64,000 nucleotides of DNA from Chelydra serpentina (GCA_037349315.1 JBAIAC010000027.1:11475501-11539500); one strand, 5' to 3'; counted from the first letter of the stretch, positions 32,958-46,833 are shown. Program-made: numbers and translations. Notes: a model not told the origin generated them from the letters alone.

Positions 32958-34668
32958 TAGAGCAATTTTGCTCCACGGCATCAGTACCTTGGTTAGCGAT
33001 GCCCATTTGGTTGTGTCAGTTTCACTTCCTACTTCACCAAGTTAGTTTTTTCTGGTTCACATTTTTTTTTATTTATAATGGTTAATAATAGAGTACTCAA
33101 ACTGCAAGAGTAGCACCACAAGTGAGTACCTCTGAGTGAATCAAAAAGATAGTATTCGATAGCAAACACACTCATGCAAAATACATCAAATTGCAAGATT
33201 TCCAACACTGGATATGTCTGTCTTACAGTCCTGTCATTCCTCCCCGCCCCCAGCTTAACACTTGAAATACTGGGCATAATTTTTTTGGATGACTTCTTTG
33301 CGGTGTTAGCATACTTCCAGATCTGGGCAGTTTACTCTGGCTTATTTCTATGATCTACATGGTTGCTGCTAGACAACGTCTTACAGTCTGACCATCTTTG
33401 GGTTGTGTGTGTGCGTCTTGTTAGTAATGTGTCAGGCTCTAGGTTAGTCAAGTGAGTTCTAGGATAGGTCTAGGATTTAATGTTATTTATATGCCACCAC
33501 AATGCTACGATGATGATGAATCTTCCTGAACAGCTTTAACTCCATCAAATGCATAAGGGGGTTACCTTTGTAAATATACACCAGTGGCATAGAATGCTGG
33601 AGATCTATAATTGGTGATTCTTATCATAAACACATCCAGTTTGTACCAGATTTGCTGTCTCCAACACACAATAAATTGCTTATAAAAATAACCTTAACAG
33701 GTCAAGCTGGATTTTTATTACCTTTCACCACTTTGGGCAATTCAGGAAAAGAACTCAGGCGTCCTAGTTCCCAGCTCTAATCAACATCGATGTCCCCCCA
33801 TTAGGTTTTTTGTTTAAGTACATGGTCCCCTCTGCAGTGTCTCTCTTCTTCTATGTGCCTCTCTTAGGGTATGACTACACCAGAAACGTAAGTCGACCTA
33901 TACTAGGTTGACTTACAGCCACCGCAGTAATTAGCCCGGTCTCTCAGCTCTGCTGGCAGCTTCCTGCCAGGAACCTGGCTTCCCCACAAACTCCTGGTGG
34001 GCTGCCCCCACTCCGCTCCCTGTTCCCCGCTGGGAGCGGAGGGGAAGCCGCCCAGGCTTCTCACCTCCCTGTTCCCCTCCAGGAGAGGGAGGTGAGGGGA
34101 AAAGCCACCCAGTGCTTCTCAGCCCTCCCCCTGCCCAAACTGAGAGCTCTCAGCCCCCTCCAAGGAAGCTCTCAGCACCTGGCAACATTGAGGTTATAAA
34201 CAAACAACATAAGCAATTATAATTACTGTGAGGCAGAAATGTAAGTAACTTTCACCTGAGAACAATGTACTGCTCTTTAGATCCCATGAAATAATCACAC
34301 CTTTGTCAACAATCCTACAAAGATTTAGTCAATTGCTTTATGGTTTTTAACATCTCTTCCTTCCTAGCATTTCAGTAACTGGCTGTTGGCCTAAGTGCAT
34401 TATTTAGTTTGGTTTTGTTGCAGAATTTGACTCAAAGCGATTAACAACAAGGAATCACCCCCACCACGCTGATGCTTTGAAAATGATTTTGTAGTGTGAT
34501 ACTTTAATTCTGGTAGAGAGTCACGTAAACTGCACAGATGGAGCCATCTACCACATCCCAAATAGCATTACACAAAGCCAATTGCTAATTCTATCAGGGG
34601 CACCAGATTCCACGCTCCCAGAGCAAATAACAAATAAAATGTACATCTCTGTAAAGGAAATTCTTCTA

Positions 34669-34715
34669 GGGCCCAATCCTGTGATGTCCTGAGCATGTCA
34701 CAGGATTGGGCCCTC
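34669..34715. repeat. perfect 17-bp hairpin
   Basis: AGGGCCCAATCCTGTGA (34669-34685) and TCACAGGATTGGGCCCT (34699-34715) are exact inverted repeats around a 13-nt spacer. It may be the remnant of a very short foldback transposon, since similar TIR-like ends such as GGGCCCAGATC occur elsewhere. It could form an RNA hairpin if transcribed. Confidence 0.9.
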
Positions 34716-34759
34716 AAAGCAATCTGAAAGGAACTCTGTGCAGTTTGTTCAGTAGGAAA

Positions 34760-35025
34760 GATGATCTCAGAGCAAAGGCGCTGGTCTGAAGCTCAGAAGA
34801 TCTAGGTACAATTCCCAGCTGTATCTCAGACATCCTTGGTCAAGTCACTTAACGTTCAGTCCCCCATCTGTAAATGGGAATAATAATACTTCCTTTGTCT
34901 GTTGTGTCTATTTAGATTGTAAGCCCACTGGGACACAGACTGTCCCTATGGTATACTTCCTTAGCATCTACCACAAGGAGTCCTTGATCCTGGCTCTGGC
35001 CTATAATAAATAAGAATAATAGAAG
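34760..35025 (+). mobile_element. MIR/CORE-type SINE
   Basis: It contains GGTACAATTCCCAGCTGTAT, TTGGTCAAGTCACTTAACGT, CCCCCATCTGTAAATGGGAA and TTTAGATTGTAAGCCCACTG, ending in AATAAATAAGAATAAT. All segments of the MIR consensus are in order, plus an L2-like tail. Confidence 0.85.
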
Positions 35026-35734
35026 TTAGATATTCTGGCCCATACTTCTAGTGAAAGGGATGTTTCACAGCTGGGAACAGTATTTGATCACTAGCCCTCA
35101 CTGTAGCTGAGTAGATAATTGACAAGCTAGAAGGTTGGAGTGCAAAGACGAAAGCAAGGTCACCTCTCTTGCAGTTAGAGCCTGCAGCAAGGCAGACGGT
35201 GGTGGTTAGTTCCATCTCGGTTACTGTTGTCAAGATTTACTAGTATAAATCTGGATTAACGGGGAGTTTGAAAACAGCTGATTTCCTCTAGCAGAGCCCT
35301 GCATCTGTCTGTGATTCCAGCGGCCTTTTAAAATAAGAATGTTACTGATGTTGTGCCTTGCCCCCGCTGCCCTGGCCAGAGCATGGAGGGGCACTGTACG
35401 GCAGAACTGAAACAAAAGACATTAAGGGCACGTTTACGCTGCTCCGTGGTGTGCACCAAGTGCTGTAGCTGCCCCAGGTGGACGTGGCGGGGGCGAACTG
35501 AAATTCGCGTTAATGTAATCCTCTTCAAACAGGACATTAATGCGAAGTAGGAACCTTTTCGTTCATGCCCACAGCGTCCACATGAGGGAGTTTCAGCGCA
35601 GCACATTGAGTACTGCTATTCACACCCCCGTGTGGGGCAGTGCAGACTCTCACTAATAGAAACACACCATAAATGAGGGGTATCTGCTGTGGGGGACAAA
35701 AAAAGGGCAAACAGAAGGAAAAGGTGAGCTTGTG

Positions 35735-36090
35735 ATTCAGGCACTGGAGTGGGATTGGATTCAATTCCTGGGTCTGCCAAGACCGCAGGTGTGACCTCGA
35801 TCATGTCTCTTAGGACCAGATTTTTAAAGATGCAGATACGTGCCTAAGAGCCCAAATCAGTGGGAGTTAGGTGCAGTGGTGCTTTTGCAAATCCCTCTAG
35901 CCACCTAAATACCTTTTAAAATCTGGCCCTTAATGCCTGGCCTCTCTTTCTTTAGTTCCCTATCTGTAAAATGGGAATAATACTTCCTTGGCCTAGTTAG
36001 ACTGTAAACTTGATGAAGCAGGGACTGTTTGTCTCTAGGGTGCCTGACACAGTAGGGCCCTGATCTCCGATGAGGCCCCTAGCTGCGACT
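35735..36090 (+). mobile_element. MIR-type SINE split by a short TIR element
   Basis: The MIR head (TTCAATTCCTGGGTCTGCCA, GTGTGACCTCGATCATGTCT) and tail (CCCTATCTGTAAAATGGGAA then AGGGCCCTGATCTCCGATGA) are separated. Between them is about 120 bp bounded by GGACCAGATTTTTAAA (from about 35813) and TTTTAAAATCTGGCCC (to about 35929). The same arrangement, more decayed, is seen at 44885-45240. Confidence 0.75.
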
Positions 36091-37847
36091 GAAAACTAAC
36101 TGCACTCTACTAATACTGTAGTAGATAGCAATAAGGGAAACAAATAGAAGGCAGGCAGCAGTCATCAAAAATCAAGTGTTGAGGAAAGCTTGAAGGCATT
36201 TATAGAAGTAGGTAGGGATGAAATTAGATGGATAAATTGCATGGACAACCGCAGCAAAAGTCTGCCCCTTCTGCTGACTTCCTGATTGCTTCCCTAAGCA
36301 CTGGGTGCTGCGTGAAGGCAGATGCCCTGCAGAATGAGACTCAAGGAGCAGGTACGGAATGCAGCTAGGAACAACATGAAATTGAGATGGATCTGTTGGA
36401 TTGTCTAAGTGTGGCCACACAAACCCGTTCAGAGCTAGACTCCAAAAGTCATGTGAAACTCTCCTGATTTCCATGTTCCATCACAAACTAGCCCACCTCT
36501 GTGAACCTTTTGCTCAGTCCACAGGGTTTCACCAAGAAATCAGGTGAAATGGCAACTTCAGCTGAGTTGCACTTTGATTTTTTGCGGGGGCTTGTTTGTG
36601 CATGGGAGCCTCACCCAGACCTGCACTGCTGTTTCTCACAGCTCTACGCATGGTAACCAGCACTCCCTGAGCTCTCCCCTGGAGTAGAGCATGTTAGTAA
36701 GGAGTTTAGTTGGCTTTCCATATGACTAGAGATTGTAAATTGGGAGTAACACCACTGAAGTCAATAGAGTTATTCAAATGGAAATCCTGTGGAAAGGAAA
36801 TCAGAATGAAGCCTTTTATGTCTTCTCAAACTGAGCCATACAGAGCAATCGGCAAAAAAAAATGAGCCAAGACAACTTTGCTAAACTTTTGGCTTCCTTA
36901 CGAAAATTATGAGGTGGGATGATTCCCAGTGCAGGGAAGAGTCGAATGCTGGGATCTAACCCGCCAGACACCGAATCCAATCCCAGATAGTGGGAGAGGG
37001 AGCGAGAGTGAGGTATAATGGAAGGCAGAGTTAATAAAGGAACTCTTTTATAGGATCAGTTTATTTTACAGGCTAGAGACGGTGTTTTATTGGGCTCTCT
37101 TCCATGTAGACCATAGCACTTAGAATGTATCTGGGGACAATATTTGATGATGCTATTCAGTTTAACACAAAACAGGTTAGATCTTGGACTGCGGTCTCCA
37201 GGAGGAAGCCTTGCTCATTTAGGAAGAGGGCTACCAGTCACCAGATAAGGAAGAACAAATGTTTCCTTGCACTGTCAAGCTAAGGTGAATAGGCATCATT
37301 TGAGCTCTGGGCTAGGAATCAAGAGATAGTGGCAGAGTCAAGGACTTGCTGTATGTCTTTGGGAAGTAATTTTAGGCCAGCATTTTCAAAAGTGATTACT
37401 GACTTTGGGTGCCCAAGATGAGACCCCTGAGGCCGGATATTCAGGGGGTGCTGAGAACCTGCAGCTCCCATTGACTTAAATCGAAGGTGAGGGTGTACAG
37501 AATGTCTGAAAATCAGGCCCAAGGAGTTTCATGCACGGCACCCTACGACTGGAGACTCACATATTGAACAGCCACTTTTGAAAAATGTTGGCCTTAACAC
37601 CTGCCCTCCCCCACGTGGCTCAGTTATCACTCCTGTAAAATCTGGATAAAGCTGGGGGAAACCTCGCCTGACCGCTGTGATAAATGTAAAAAGAAATTAA
37701 TGGAATAGACAGCTGAAACAATGGGAACCACCGCCCAAGCCACAGGCTGCATGGAAGGCTAGTCAGGAATTTATGCTACGTGGGCCAAGCAGTTTGACTG
37801 GGGGTTGAATGCAAATGCAAAGCACTGAGGGTTGTTTGATGGAGCTT

Positions 37848-38180
37848 GTGTGTGTGTGTGTGTGTGTGTGTGGAGAGAAGCAATACAAACACCAGAGAAG
37901 CTGAGAGAGAAGGCAGCAAGGAACCTACAGACACAGTCAGAATAGCATGTGTACCATGGCCTTGAGGAAAAGGCTAAAGAGATCTTTTGAGTAGAGTGCT
38001 GGCTGGAAGGAGGCGGGGAACTATGAGCACAGACACTGTCTCCTGCTGTCTGATAGAGAGTGTGAGAGTGTGTGTTCGTTCAGGGAAGCAGGACTTGTGT
38101 GTGTGTTCAGGGAAGCAGGACGTGTGTGTGTGTGTTCAGGGAAGCAGGACGTGTGTGTGTGTTTTCAAGGAAGCAGGACT
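37848..38180. repeat. GT microsatellite and CAGGGAAGCAGGAC minisatellite
   Basis: A (GT)n run lies at about 37848-37872. Four copies of C(A/A)GGGAAGCAGGAC separated by GTGTGTGT runs start at about 38081, 38108, 38137 and 38166 (spacing 27-29). The frame across it repeats the peptide GSRTCV-type unit only because of the repetition. Confidence 0.9.
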
Positions 38181-40496
38181 TTAGGAACATTAGTTGTAAA
38201 CAAACAGGATTGAATCAGAGAAACACCTGACTCCATCAATGTTCCTCCTAACAGAAACAACATACAAGATTTCAAATATTGGCTACCCACTTGTGTTAAA
38301 AGGGGTAACAATATTTACCCACTTCTGAGAGGTAGTTTGAGCTCTCCAGATGAAACACACTACATAAGAGCAGAACATTATTATATTTAAAAGATTAGCT
38401 CAGCTGCGTGCTGCTACAGCAATGGCAAATTCCCAGAGCTATCAGTTTTCAAGGACTGACCTGTTCATATCTGTTGGCTGGAATCTGGGCCCTCCAGTAT
38501 GCGATACTTGCCATCTATGACATTTCTCTTCCATGCCCCGTGGCAGATCTGCAACTGGCTCACCACTCCACTGAGAAAAATAACTTCAGTGGGAGCTGTG
38601 CTCATTTATACCAGGGTGAAATTTGGCCTGAGTTCTTTGATCAGCAAGAGCTAGAAACCCTCTGATTTCTAATCATGCTCTTGCTGTATGTTATATGTAA
38701 AGCAGGTTGGCCTCAAGGGATAGTACTTAGTCACCGTTTCCAGATGCAGCAATTTTTTTTTGTCAGCTTAACTCTAGCTGACTATTTACCACCTTCTGAA
38801 TCACAGTCAAACACGCCAGCCAAGCTGACAATAAATAATGCAAAAGGTTCTCCCCAACTGGGAAACTGTCATTTCCAAGCCAGGATTTTTTCTTTTAATA
38901 AAGGAGGGGAAAATCTGGCTTCAGGCATCTGACAATTTTAGTTTAACCTCTTCTGGGTGTTTATGCAAATGGACTTTCACCCTGCGCATTGTGGGTGAAA
39001 TGTGCCCCAGTGCATGCGTCCTGGGTGAAACTCACGTGCGTAAGGTCTGAACAACAGGGCATTAATGCAGTTAAAGAGTTGGCAGGCAGGGTTTTGAAAT
39101 CCCTCCCTCCAACCTGGGCTGGAAGAGCAGCTACAGCCCTTCCACTCTGCTTGCTAAGTGCGGTAGAGCCACTGGGTCTCCACAGGCTCACCTCCATGGC
39201 CCCAGCATAGGTAGCTAGGGCCCCCTCCCACCCCCACCCCCTCCATGAGATGCAGGACATGCAAAGGTGTCTCATGTCCTCCCTCCACTGCATGTCAAAC
39301 AGGCAACAGTTGTGGTACTTAGGCAAATGTTGTGGGGTTATGACAACCACTGTGTATTTGCAAGTAGTGGTTTGGTCACCTCCTTTCTAAGTAACCCCAC
39401 AGAGGCCAAGTTATTTCAAACTGGAGCTCCAGTTTAGCAGCCCCAAACGCTGGCACTTGCGCAGGTAAAGCAGTGGCTGCAAGGTATTCCATCTGCAAGA
39501 CAGTGAGTGCAAAATCAGGGCAGCTTTTGGAAACCTGGCTCTTGCTGTCTAGATTTAAAAAAAAACAGACTGAGCCCCTCTCTCCTTGACATTGAACTTT
39601 GCAACGTGTACCTTTCCAAGCCATCTTCTGATAAAGGGTAACGTTTCCCCAAAGGATATAAGTGACGCAAATGCCTAAGTCACATTTACTTTCAATGGCA
39701 CTTAGGTTCTTAAGTCACCTACGTGGCTTTAGATTATTTGGGTGAAATTTTCAAAGGATGCTCACGTCCCTGGGTTAAATTAGGCCATGCTGTAAACTGG
39801 TACAATTCAGAATTCCACTCACTTACACCCAGGCTGAATTTAGCCCTCTTTATGCACTTAGGCCCAAATCTTCACGGGCCTGGGAGTTAAGCGCCTAAAA
39901 ACCCTTGAGGATCTGGGCCCTAGGACATGTTCATGACGGGGACTCTGAGGGACTACATAAAAATATTTGCTATTCATGGCCATTGTCACGGTAGGCGGCC
40001 TCTGCATGATATTATAAACCTTACCTTGTGCTCCATGAATTCTGCATCCAGTCTGATGTACCCTACTGTTCATTGTCCCCTACAGCCCAATTAGCTGGTT
40101 CACAAACTTTGCTAAGTGCTAAAACGTAATTAACCTAATTGTACGTATTCAGCCAGCAACATCCCACCTAAGCTTGGTGCTATTTACTGTAAAGCAGGGA
40201 CCACGGGGTGAAGGCAGCTGCTGTACAGAGGCACAATTTTAAAAACAAGGTTTACTATTTTGTAGATCTGGGCCTAAATTCTTAATCAATATTTTTAATG
40301 AGAGGTTGCATCAGCTCGGTTCTACTGCTGGTTTCTATTGTCGCATCAGGATTGCTTTGGTTTAGGCTTGTGAGTGCTTTCTAGTTTGGAAAGGCATCCA
40401 GCCATCCTTTGCAGGGCTGTTGGGGTTAAATCTAGAGGATCTGTTATTTATTAATGATAGGTTCTTCCTGGGACTCTGTTTCTTTACAACCTAGAG

Positions 40497-40808
40497 CAGG
40501 GATCTCAAACTCAAATCACCACAAGGGCCACATGAGAACTAGTAAATTGGCCCGAGGGCTGCATCACTGAAACCTTTTCATACAATGATACTCTTCATTT
40601 TTGACTATACTTTTGTAATAGAGTATTCTATTAAAAGTCAATGTATTAACTTTTTAAAATCTGTAATGCAAAGAGGGGTTTTAATAAAATATAAACACTC
40701 AGTAATGTTTGGAGCTTGGCTGCCAGTGGAGTTGGCACCTATGGCGGGCCGCAGGAAATAACTCTGTGGGCCGCATGTGGCCTGGGGGCTGCGTGTTTGA
40801 GACCCCTG
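40497..40808 (-). mobile_element. complete non-autonomous hAT element, second copy
   Basis: It begins CAGGGATCTCAAAC and ends GTTTGAGACCCCTG. It is flanked by the perfect 8-bp duplication ACCTAGAG (40489-40496 and 40809-40816). The interior matches 15761-16035 in reverse orientation, for example the AAATATAAAC, CTCTTCATTTTTGACTATAC and GGAGCTTGGCTGCC blocks. It is longer (312 against 275 bp). Confidence 0.93.
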
Positions 40809-40816
40809 ACCTAGAG

Positions 40817-43800
40817 GCTTCAAAATGAGGGGAGGGGGAAGTAGGGGAGGCAGCCAAAACAAATTAGTAAAGCCCTTCCACACAGCCAGTTTCATTACAA
40901 TTTCTAATGATTCCCAAAATTGCTGTTTCAGAGGGAATACACACTATCCTATACAAGTGAGAGAACTCTGCAAAGCACATTTGTGCTAAGGAGTTTAGAA
41001 GGAAATTAAAATAATTATAGTACAAGAGTCAGAGGTTTTGTTTGGTTGTTTTTTGATTGTCTTGTTTGTAGAGTAAATCCAGGAGTGTTTCCACAGTGAG
41101 TACAAACAAACAGCCATCTGCTGGCCCAGGAGACAAATCTAATCCCTCCCTTCTCAACCCAATCTCATGTTTATGCAACGTGGCCATTGATTGCTGATTA
41201 TAGATGCAACAGCACCCTTCACTGGATGGTTAGCAGAACCCAGCTTGTGCTAATTTACCCCTAATCAGTAGCTGATTCTACTGAACTAGCTGCCTGATTT
41301 CTCCTTTATTTATTTATTGTCAGCTTGGCTGGCATGTTTGACTGTGATTCAGAAGGTGAAGTACTTTTCAGTGTGGTTGTACTACATTGGAGTCTCCTTT
41401 TTTTATTTTTATTTTTATTTTTATTTATTTGCTGATTGACTTCCTTTTCTGGAATCATTGTGTCCCACAAGCTTACTCTGCTAGTGACCTCCAGTGGGAG
41501 GTAGAGTTAGCCAGTCAAAGCATTTGGACGAAAGGTATGTTGTTTCTAATGAGTTTTGTTTGCCTTTTTGGTATGCGTTAGTAAATCATGCATGTTTCTG
41601 GTACCCTATAAACTGATAGGTCCTGATCCTACAGAGATACTAATGTACATGCACTTTATGCACAGGGGTTATCCCACTGAAGCTAATGAGGACCTACAGG
41701 CCCATAAAACCTACAGGTATGGGTCATCTAGGATCCATAAAACAACCAGAATGGCCAGGTCCCTGGCCTAATTCCAGCTGGTGATGTGTTTACAATGTAG
41801 GTGGAGGAAACACAGGCTTGTGGCCTGACTTTTCAGACATGCTAACCACCCCAAATCCTGGGGCACCAGTGAAAATGAGGTCAGTGGCATCCTTACAGGA
41901 GCACTCAGGTACGTTGTAACTTCCCATATGGTATTCTCTAGGTTGCTGGTCACGTCAGCTCTGATGACCGCTGAGTGAGATGAGTTGCTGTTCAGTTTCC
42001 AGGGCAAGGGTCCACCCCACAAAACCCACAGCCTGTGGCTCTGTTGGCAGCTCTTCAGAGAGGCTAAGGGAGGCATAGAGACTGAATAGTCCTTCACCCC
42101 ATTGCAGGTGAGGAACGAGGCACGTTGTGCCTGCTCTGTCAATACAGTTCTGTCTCCAGTATTCACTCCCATCCACAAAGACAGGCTTGCGGGAAGGGAG
42201 AGCTCATGGTGTATTTCACCCTAGAAGGGAGCAAGGGAGATGAAGTAAAGTAGACAAGAAAGCAAGAGTGGGGACTTACTGCCATGTGATGTACAGCGAG
42301 AGGGAGGCCTAGATCTTCAAGGCCTGATTCTGCTTTCTCTTGCCCTGCTGTGAGTCAGGAGTAACCCGGGTGAAGTTAGTGGTGTATGTGATCAGATTCA
42401 GGTTCAGCACATGCACATCCTGCGTCTTTGTCTCCCTCGTGTCTCTGCTGCTTTTCAGCATATCGTCACTGGCTGTGTTTATACCTACTGCGAGGAAAAG
42501 CCACATGGCCCATCCTGTCACCTTGTTGATGGGACACTGGCCTTTGTCACCTCTGCTCAGGTTACTGCACAGGGTGGCTGCAGCCGGGGCAGTGTGATTG
42601 CTGTGGAGTGGCCAAAGGGATATCGTGTCTACTCCTGACTTTGCCTTCTCTCCGGGGCAGGGACTGGCTCACTATGGCTATGTGACATGCACAATGGGAC
42701 CCTGAGCTCAGGTCGTTTTGACTAGCACGGTGATAAGGAAGAGCAATAATGTACGAGCTGCCTGTTGATGTGCAATTAGTGCCCAAAGTTTTAGAATTTA
42801 CCCCACAAAGCATTGAATGGGCTGAGCACCCAGCACCGTGTATGCCAGCCCAGGGTCAGAGTTGGAAGGGGACTCTGGGTTGGGAAGCACTGTAGGGGAA
42901 GATGACTGATACAGACAGTCCTCCCTCGGTAGCACTGGGTCTCTGTAACAAACACTGGACCCACTAGAAATACCATGGATTTGGTTTCATTTATGTGCTA
43001 CGCCCTTGATGTTTACATGCAGTGATGTAGCTAGTAAAACACGCAGTCCTGAGTTTCCAGGCCTTTGGGTGCTGAGCTCTTTTGAAAATCTGGCCATGTG
43101 TCACGTTGAGAGCTGCTGGGAGCTTCTGAAAACATCAATCCCAACTGTGGCTGCTGAGCCCTTGAAAATCTTTCCCTGTGCTCTTCTGAAAACCGAGCTC
43201 TCTCTGCAAAGTGGTGGCGCTTCCATTGCATGAGGCTGCACAGGGCTGTGGATGTTGAATCTATTTTGCTATTTGTCCTTTAGAGTTGAATGCCAAATGG
43301 CTGGAAAGAACCCACTGTGTCTAATCTGCCTATGGGATTCACTGTTTCAGATGGGCATAGACTCAAACGTTTTATCTGAATTTCACTAAACCCTGGGTAT
43401 CTGTATGAATAATAACATTTGTAAAGGGGAGCAGTCTGGTGTCGTGCCTCCTGATAACATCTGCTCCCCAAAGGGGTCAGGAGCAAGGCAGTATTTCTCC
43501 ATTGAGAAGCTGGCTAGGTTTATTATGGTAAAGAGGTAGGTTTGTTCTTGCCGTCCCGTCAAGCATCAGTATGTGAACATGGCTGGAGGCAGGATAGTCA
43601 ATTTCCTGGTCACAGCCCTGACTTTGTAATAGCAGCCTAAGATGTATTTCAGTTGATGGAAGTTGGGACTTTCTGCATGAGGAATCAGTGTTAAGACCCT
43701 GAACCCTCTTGCCCCCGTTGCAACTGTGGAATTCGGAATACCGAACAATGGACATGTTTGATTTCTTTCCAGATTCTCTCTTGGTTTTGAGGTCTGTATC

Positions 43801-43972
43801 CCTTTTAATGTATCTCCTGCATATTGATCTAGATCAGTGCATGTGGATGATTATATATTAGAGCTGTCTAAACGTTTGGGACAAAATGTTTTGCGGAAGA
43901 CTATTGAAACAATTCTTTTGGTTGAAAGAGACTATTTCACATTCTGTAGCGTGGTGGTTAGGGCATAGGCCT
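40817..43972. other. intergenic region, nothing recognised
   Basis: A TTTTTA/TTTAT run lies near 41398-41429. Open frames up to 136 codons (41768-42178 minus) lack splice-supported neighbours and domain signatures. No RNA gene or clear transposon was recognised. Confidence 0.55.
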
Positions 43973-44525
43973 CAGTAGCGTAGCTGGGGGGGAGCAGGGG
44001 GAGCGGCCACTCCCCCTGAGCACATTTTCCAAAAGTGGTGCCTTTTTCATTTTTGAAAGGGTGGAGATGGAGTGGACGGAGGTGGAGCGACAAAATAACG
44101 CAGGGGTCCCGCCACTGGCCCCACCAAGAGCCCGCTGCTGGCCTGGGTGAAAGAACCAGGCTGGCAGTAGGCTGAGAGACACACAGGACTCATTTAAACT
44201 TGCGCACTTACACTCATCCCTTACAGGGATACTGCACATATGATTTAAAAAAAAGTAAAGAACATGTTTTTGTTATGTTTTGATTTTATATACAATATAA
44301 ATAGATGTCATTCTGTAAAACTGTTTTTATATTTTAAATGCAAAACAACACGTACTTGTTGTAAAACAATATCATTCTCGTGTTTTTATTTTAAGTACAA
44401 AATAAATATGCATAACGAATTTAAAAGTATGTGATTAAGTAATTAGTAATTTGATATGTCGGGTCGGGTGGCGCCTTTTTTTATGTGTTCGCTCCCCCTG
44501 GTGTTAGAACCTGGCTACGCCACTG
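43973..44525. mobile_element. complete 553-bp hAT-type element
   Basis: It starts CAGTAGCGTAGCTGGG and ends CTGGCTACGCCACTG (inverted ends). It is flanked by the perfect 8-bp duplication ATAGGCCT (43965-43972 and 44526-44533). It has GGGGGAGCGGCCACTCCCCC near its left end and GCTCCCCCTGGTGTTAGAAC near its right end, shared with 6524-6716. No transposase frame remains. Confidence 0.92.
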
Positions 44526-44884
44526 ATAGGCCTAGGATGTGGGAGACCTAGGTTCCTGCTCTACCTGAATCCGTGACATGGGATGAGACACTCTGCTTTG
44601 AGTCATGTCATAGGCCTCTCAGGACACATTCATGCTCACTCTGTCAGATATTTTGACACCTGTTTCTGAATCAAAGACCTCAGATTTTTAAATTAAAACT
44701 CACATTGTGACATAGTTGTTTTCCTGAAAATGTTGGAAAGGTTTTGGTTTTATTCCAATGAGAACAAATTTTCAAATCTCAAAAGTTGCCACAAGATGGA
44801 ATTGTCATCGTCTGGTCAGCTCTACTTGGTATATATTTTTTTCCCCTTGTAATAAAATTGGCTAGAAGGGAGGAAGTTCTGGCA

Positions 44885-45240
44885 TGGGGCTGATACTAAG
44901 ATGATCTGTGTTCAGTTCCTGTCTTTGCACAGGGTCTGTGAGACCTTTGACAGGTCACTTAGGGTATAACTTTTGAAAGCACCTGACTTTTAATAGGATG
45001 TAGGCTCCTAAGTCACTTTGGTGATTTTAAAAAATATGCCCTTAATCATTTGATGGTTCAGTCCCTCATCTATAAAATGCAAAAAATATTATTTCATGTG
45101 TCTTATCTGTTTCGATTGTAAGCTCTTGGGGGCAGGAACTTTTTCTTACTCTGTATGTATGGGGACCAGCACAAAAAGGGCCCTGATCTCCATTGTGGCA
45201 ACTAGGTGCTTCTGCAATCCAAATAGTTGCTGTTAATATA
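44885..45240 (+). mobile_element. MIR-type SINE, split and decayed
   Basis: It contains TGTTCAGTTCCTGTCTTTGC, ACCTTTGACAGGTCACTTAG, a foreign central block, then GTCCCTCATCTATAAAATGC and TTTCGATTGTAAGCTCTTGG. The order and internal insertion match 35735-36090. Confidence 0.65.
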
Positions 45241-46833
45241 TCTATTTAAAATCCAGAGTGTGACACTCGCACGAGGATGCAAAATCAATCCCATTGGGTT
45301 AGTGTGGTATGGCTTTTATCCTCCTCCTTCCCAACCCCCTCGCGTTTTATTTCATCGCTTACCTTGCAGCGGGGAGGGAAGAAGTTACTTATGAGAGGTA
45401 TTTTGCTTCCCCAGCACACCCACACTCACTAGGTCTCCCTGAACCTTTGTTAAATAACAGCATTATATTCGCCCATTTCCACATCTCACTTGCACTTTCT
45501 GATCTTGAGTAAATTTGTGAATGTGTCTGGTCTGGCCATGTTCATTTCCAGCCCGGCTTCCTTTGGCCGTTTGGGGTCAGCGCCTCCTTAATCTCGATCT
45601 TCTTCCTTTATTCGTTTTTTTTTTAATGAATGACTTGTATTTTCATAACTACCGTTGCCAGCTCACACTTCCTTACTGCTCCTAGGCTCCCAGAAATTTA
45701 ACCCTATTTTAAACAAATCTTAACTTGCAGGAAAAAAGGGCCCAGTTTTGCAAACCCTACCCTGAGGAATCCAACTGAAATTAGTCCTTTGGGTTTACAG
45801 CAGCAGACTTTTTTTTTAATGACTTCATAATTCCTTGTTTACTGGTTTTAATTCCCTTAGATTTGATTCTTCAGAGGGAGAGCACAATGAATTCCAATTA
45901 CATTCTCACTGCTGAAGGGATCATTTTTTTCCTGTAGAATTATTTCTCTCCTGCCTATGCACAGCCTTATTGTTGGTTGAGATAACTAACCACATTATAC
46001 TCGGATTATTTATGGTGCCTTTTATTTTATTACATTTTGGGGTGTGTTTGGGGGTGTTCTCTCTTCCACACAATAAATGACCTCAACCAACTTTAATTTT
46101 CATATTCTGAAAGCAGTGATTTTCTGTACTGGAATCACCCTCTCAAAGCTATTTCAAATCACAGGACCCAAATATTCAAAAATTCTCTGCCTGCTACATA
46201 TCTGATTGCCAAGAGCCTAGCTCTCTGACTTTTATTGTTTTCTGGATGACAAACTGCAAAAGGAAATGCTCTGCTATCTTCAAAACCATGCTCCTTCCAT
46301 ACTGATGCCACAGAACAGAAAGAATTGTTTCCCACAGAATAGACTAGCTAATTAACTTAATCCATGTTGTGAGCAAAAGGAAGCCGATAAACTAATAAAG
46401 CTTTGTTTCCAGACTGGTCTAACTATTTATACACACAGCTGGGGCTGTGATATTTCTACCAAAATCACTAAATTGGTACAACCCCATGTGTGGACATATT
46501 TATACTGGTGTAAAGGCCCCTTTATACTGATAAAATCCCCACGCCCATTATGGATGTAGTGGTACAATTTTTGTGCATAGACAAGGCCTAAGAAAAGTGC
46601 CCTGGTCTCCTTTTGTAGCTTTTCCCATTTTTGCTGTAATCCTGTTGTCTGACCTTGTATACTAAGCAGTTTGAGGTCAGGTTTGTCAGTGTTTGGATGG
46701 TTGACCTCCAGGAGAGATGCTGGTGGAGCAATATGGTGTACTTACTCTTTTCTCTCTGGATTCATATTGAATCAATGTCACCCACCCGCTGTGGGTGCCC
46801 TCTTTCGGGTATAATGCTGGTGGGCTTTATCAT

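Larger units (their letters stand above)
32958..40496. other. intergenic region with scattered old SINEs and DNA-transposon pieces
   Basis: No gene is supported. It holds a Harbinger-like terminal piece near 33866-33940 (GTCGACCTATACTAGGTTGA), the hairpin at 34669-34715, and MIR-type SINEs at 34760-35025 and 35735-36090. A DNA-element fragment with CACGTTTACGCTGC lies near 35428-35590, and a TIR pair near 37374-37521 (GGCCAGCATTTTCAAAA and TGAAAATCAGGCCC). GT-rich repeats lie at 37848-38180. Confidence 0.6.

Noticed and set aside
38961..39350. 129-codon minus-strand frame
   Set aside because: The peptide is low in recognisable motifs and overlaps an equally long plus-strand frame. There is no splice or promoter context.
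41768..42178. 136-codon minus-strand frame
   Set aside because: It has no recognisable domain, no flanking coding exons and a second overlapping frame on the same strand.
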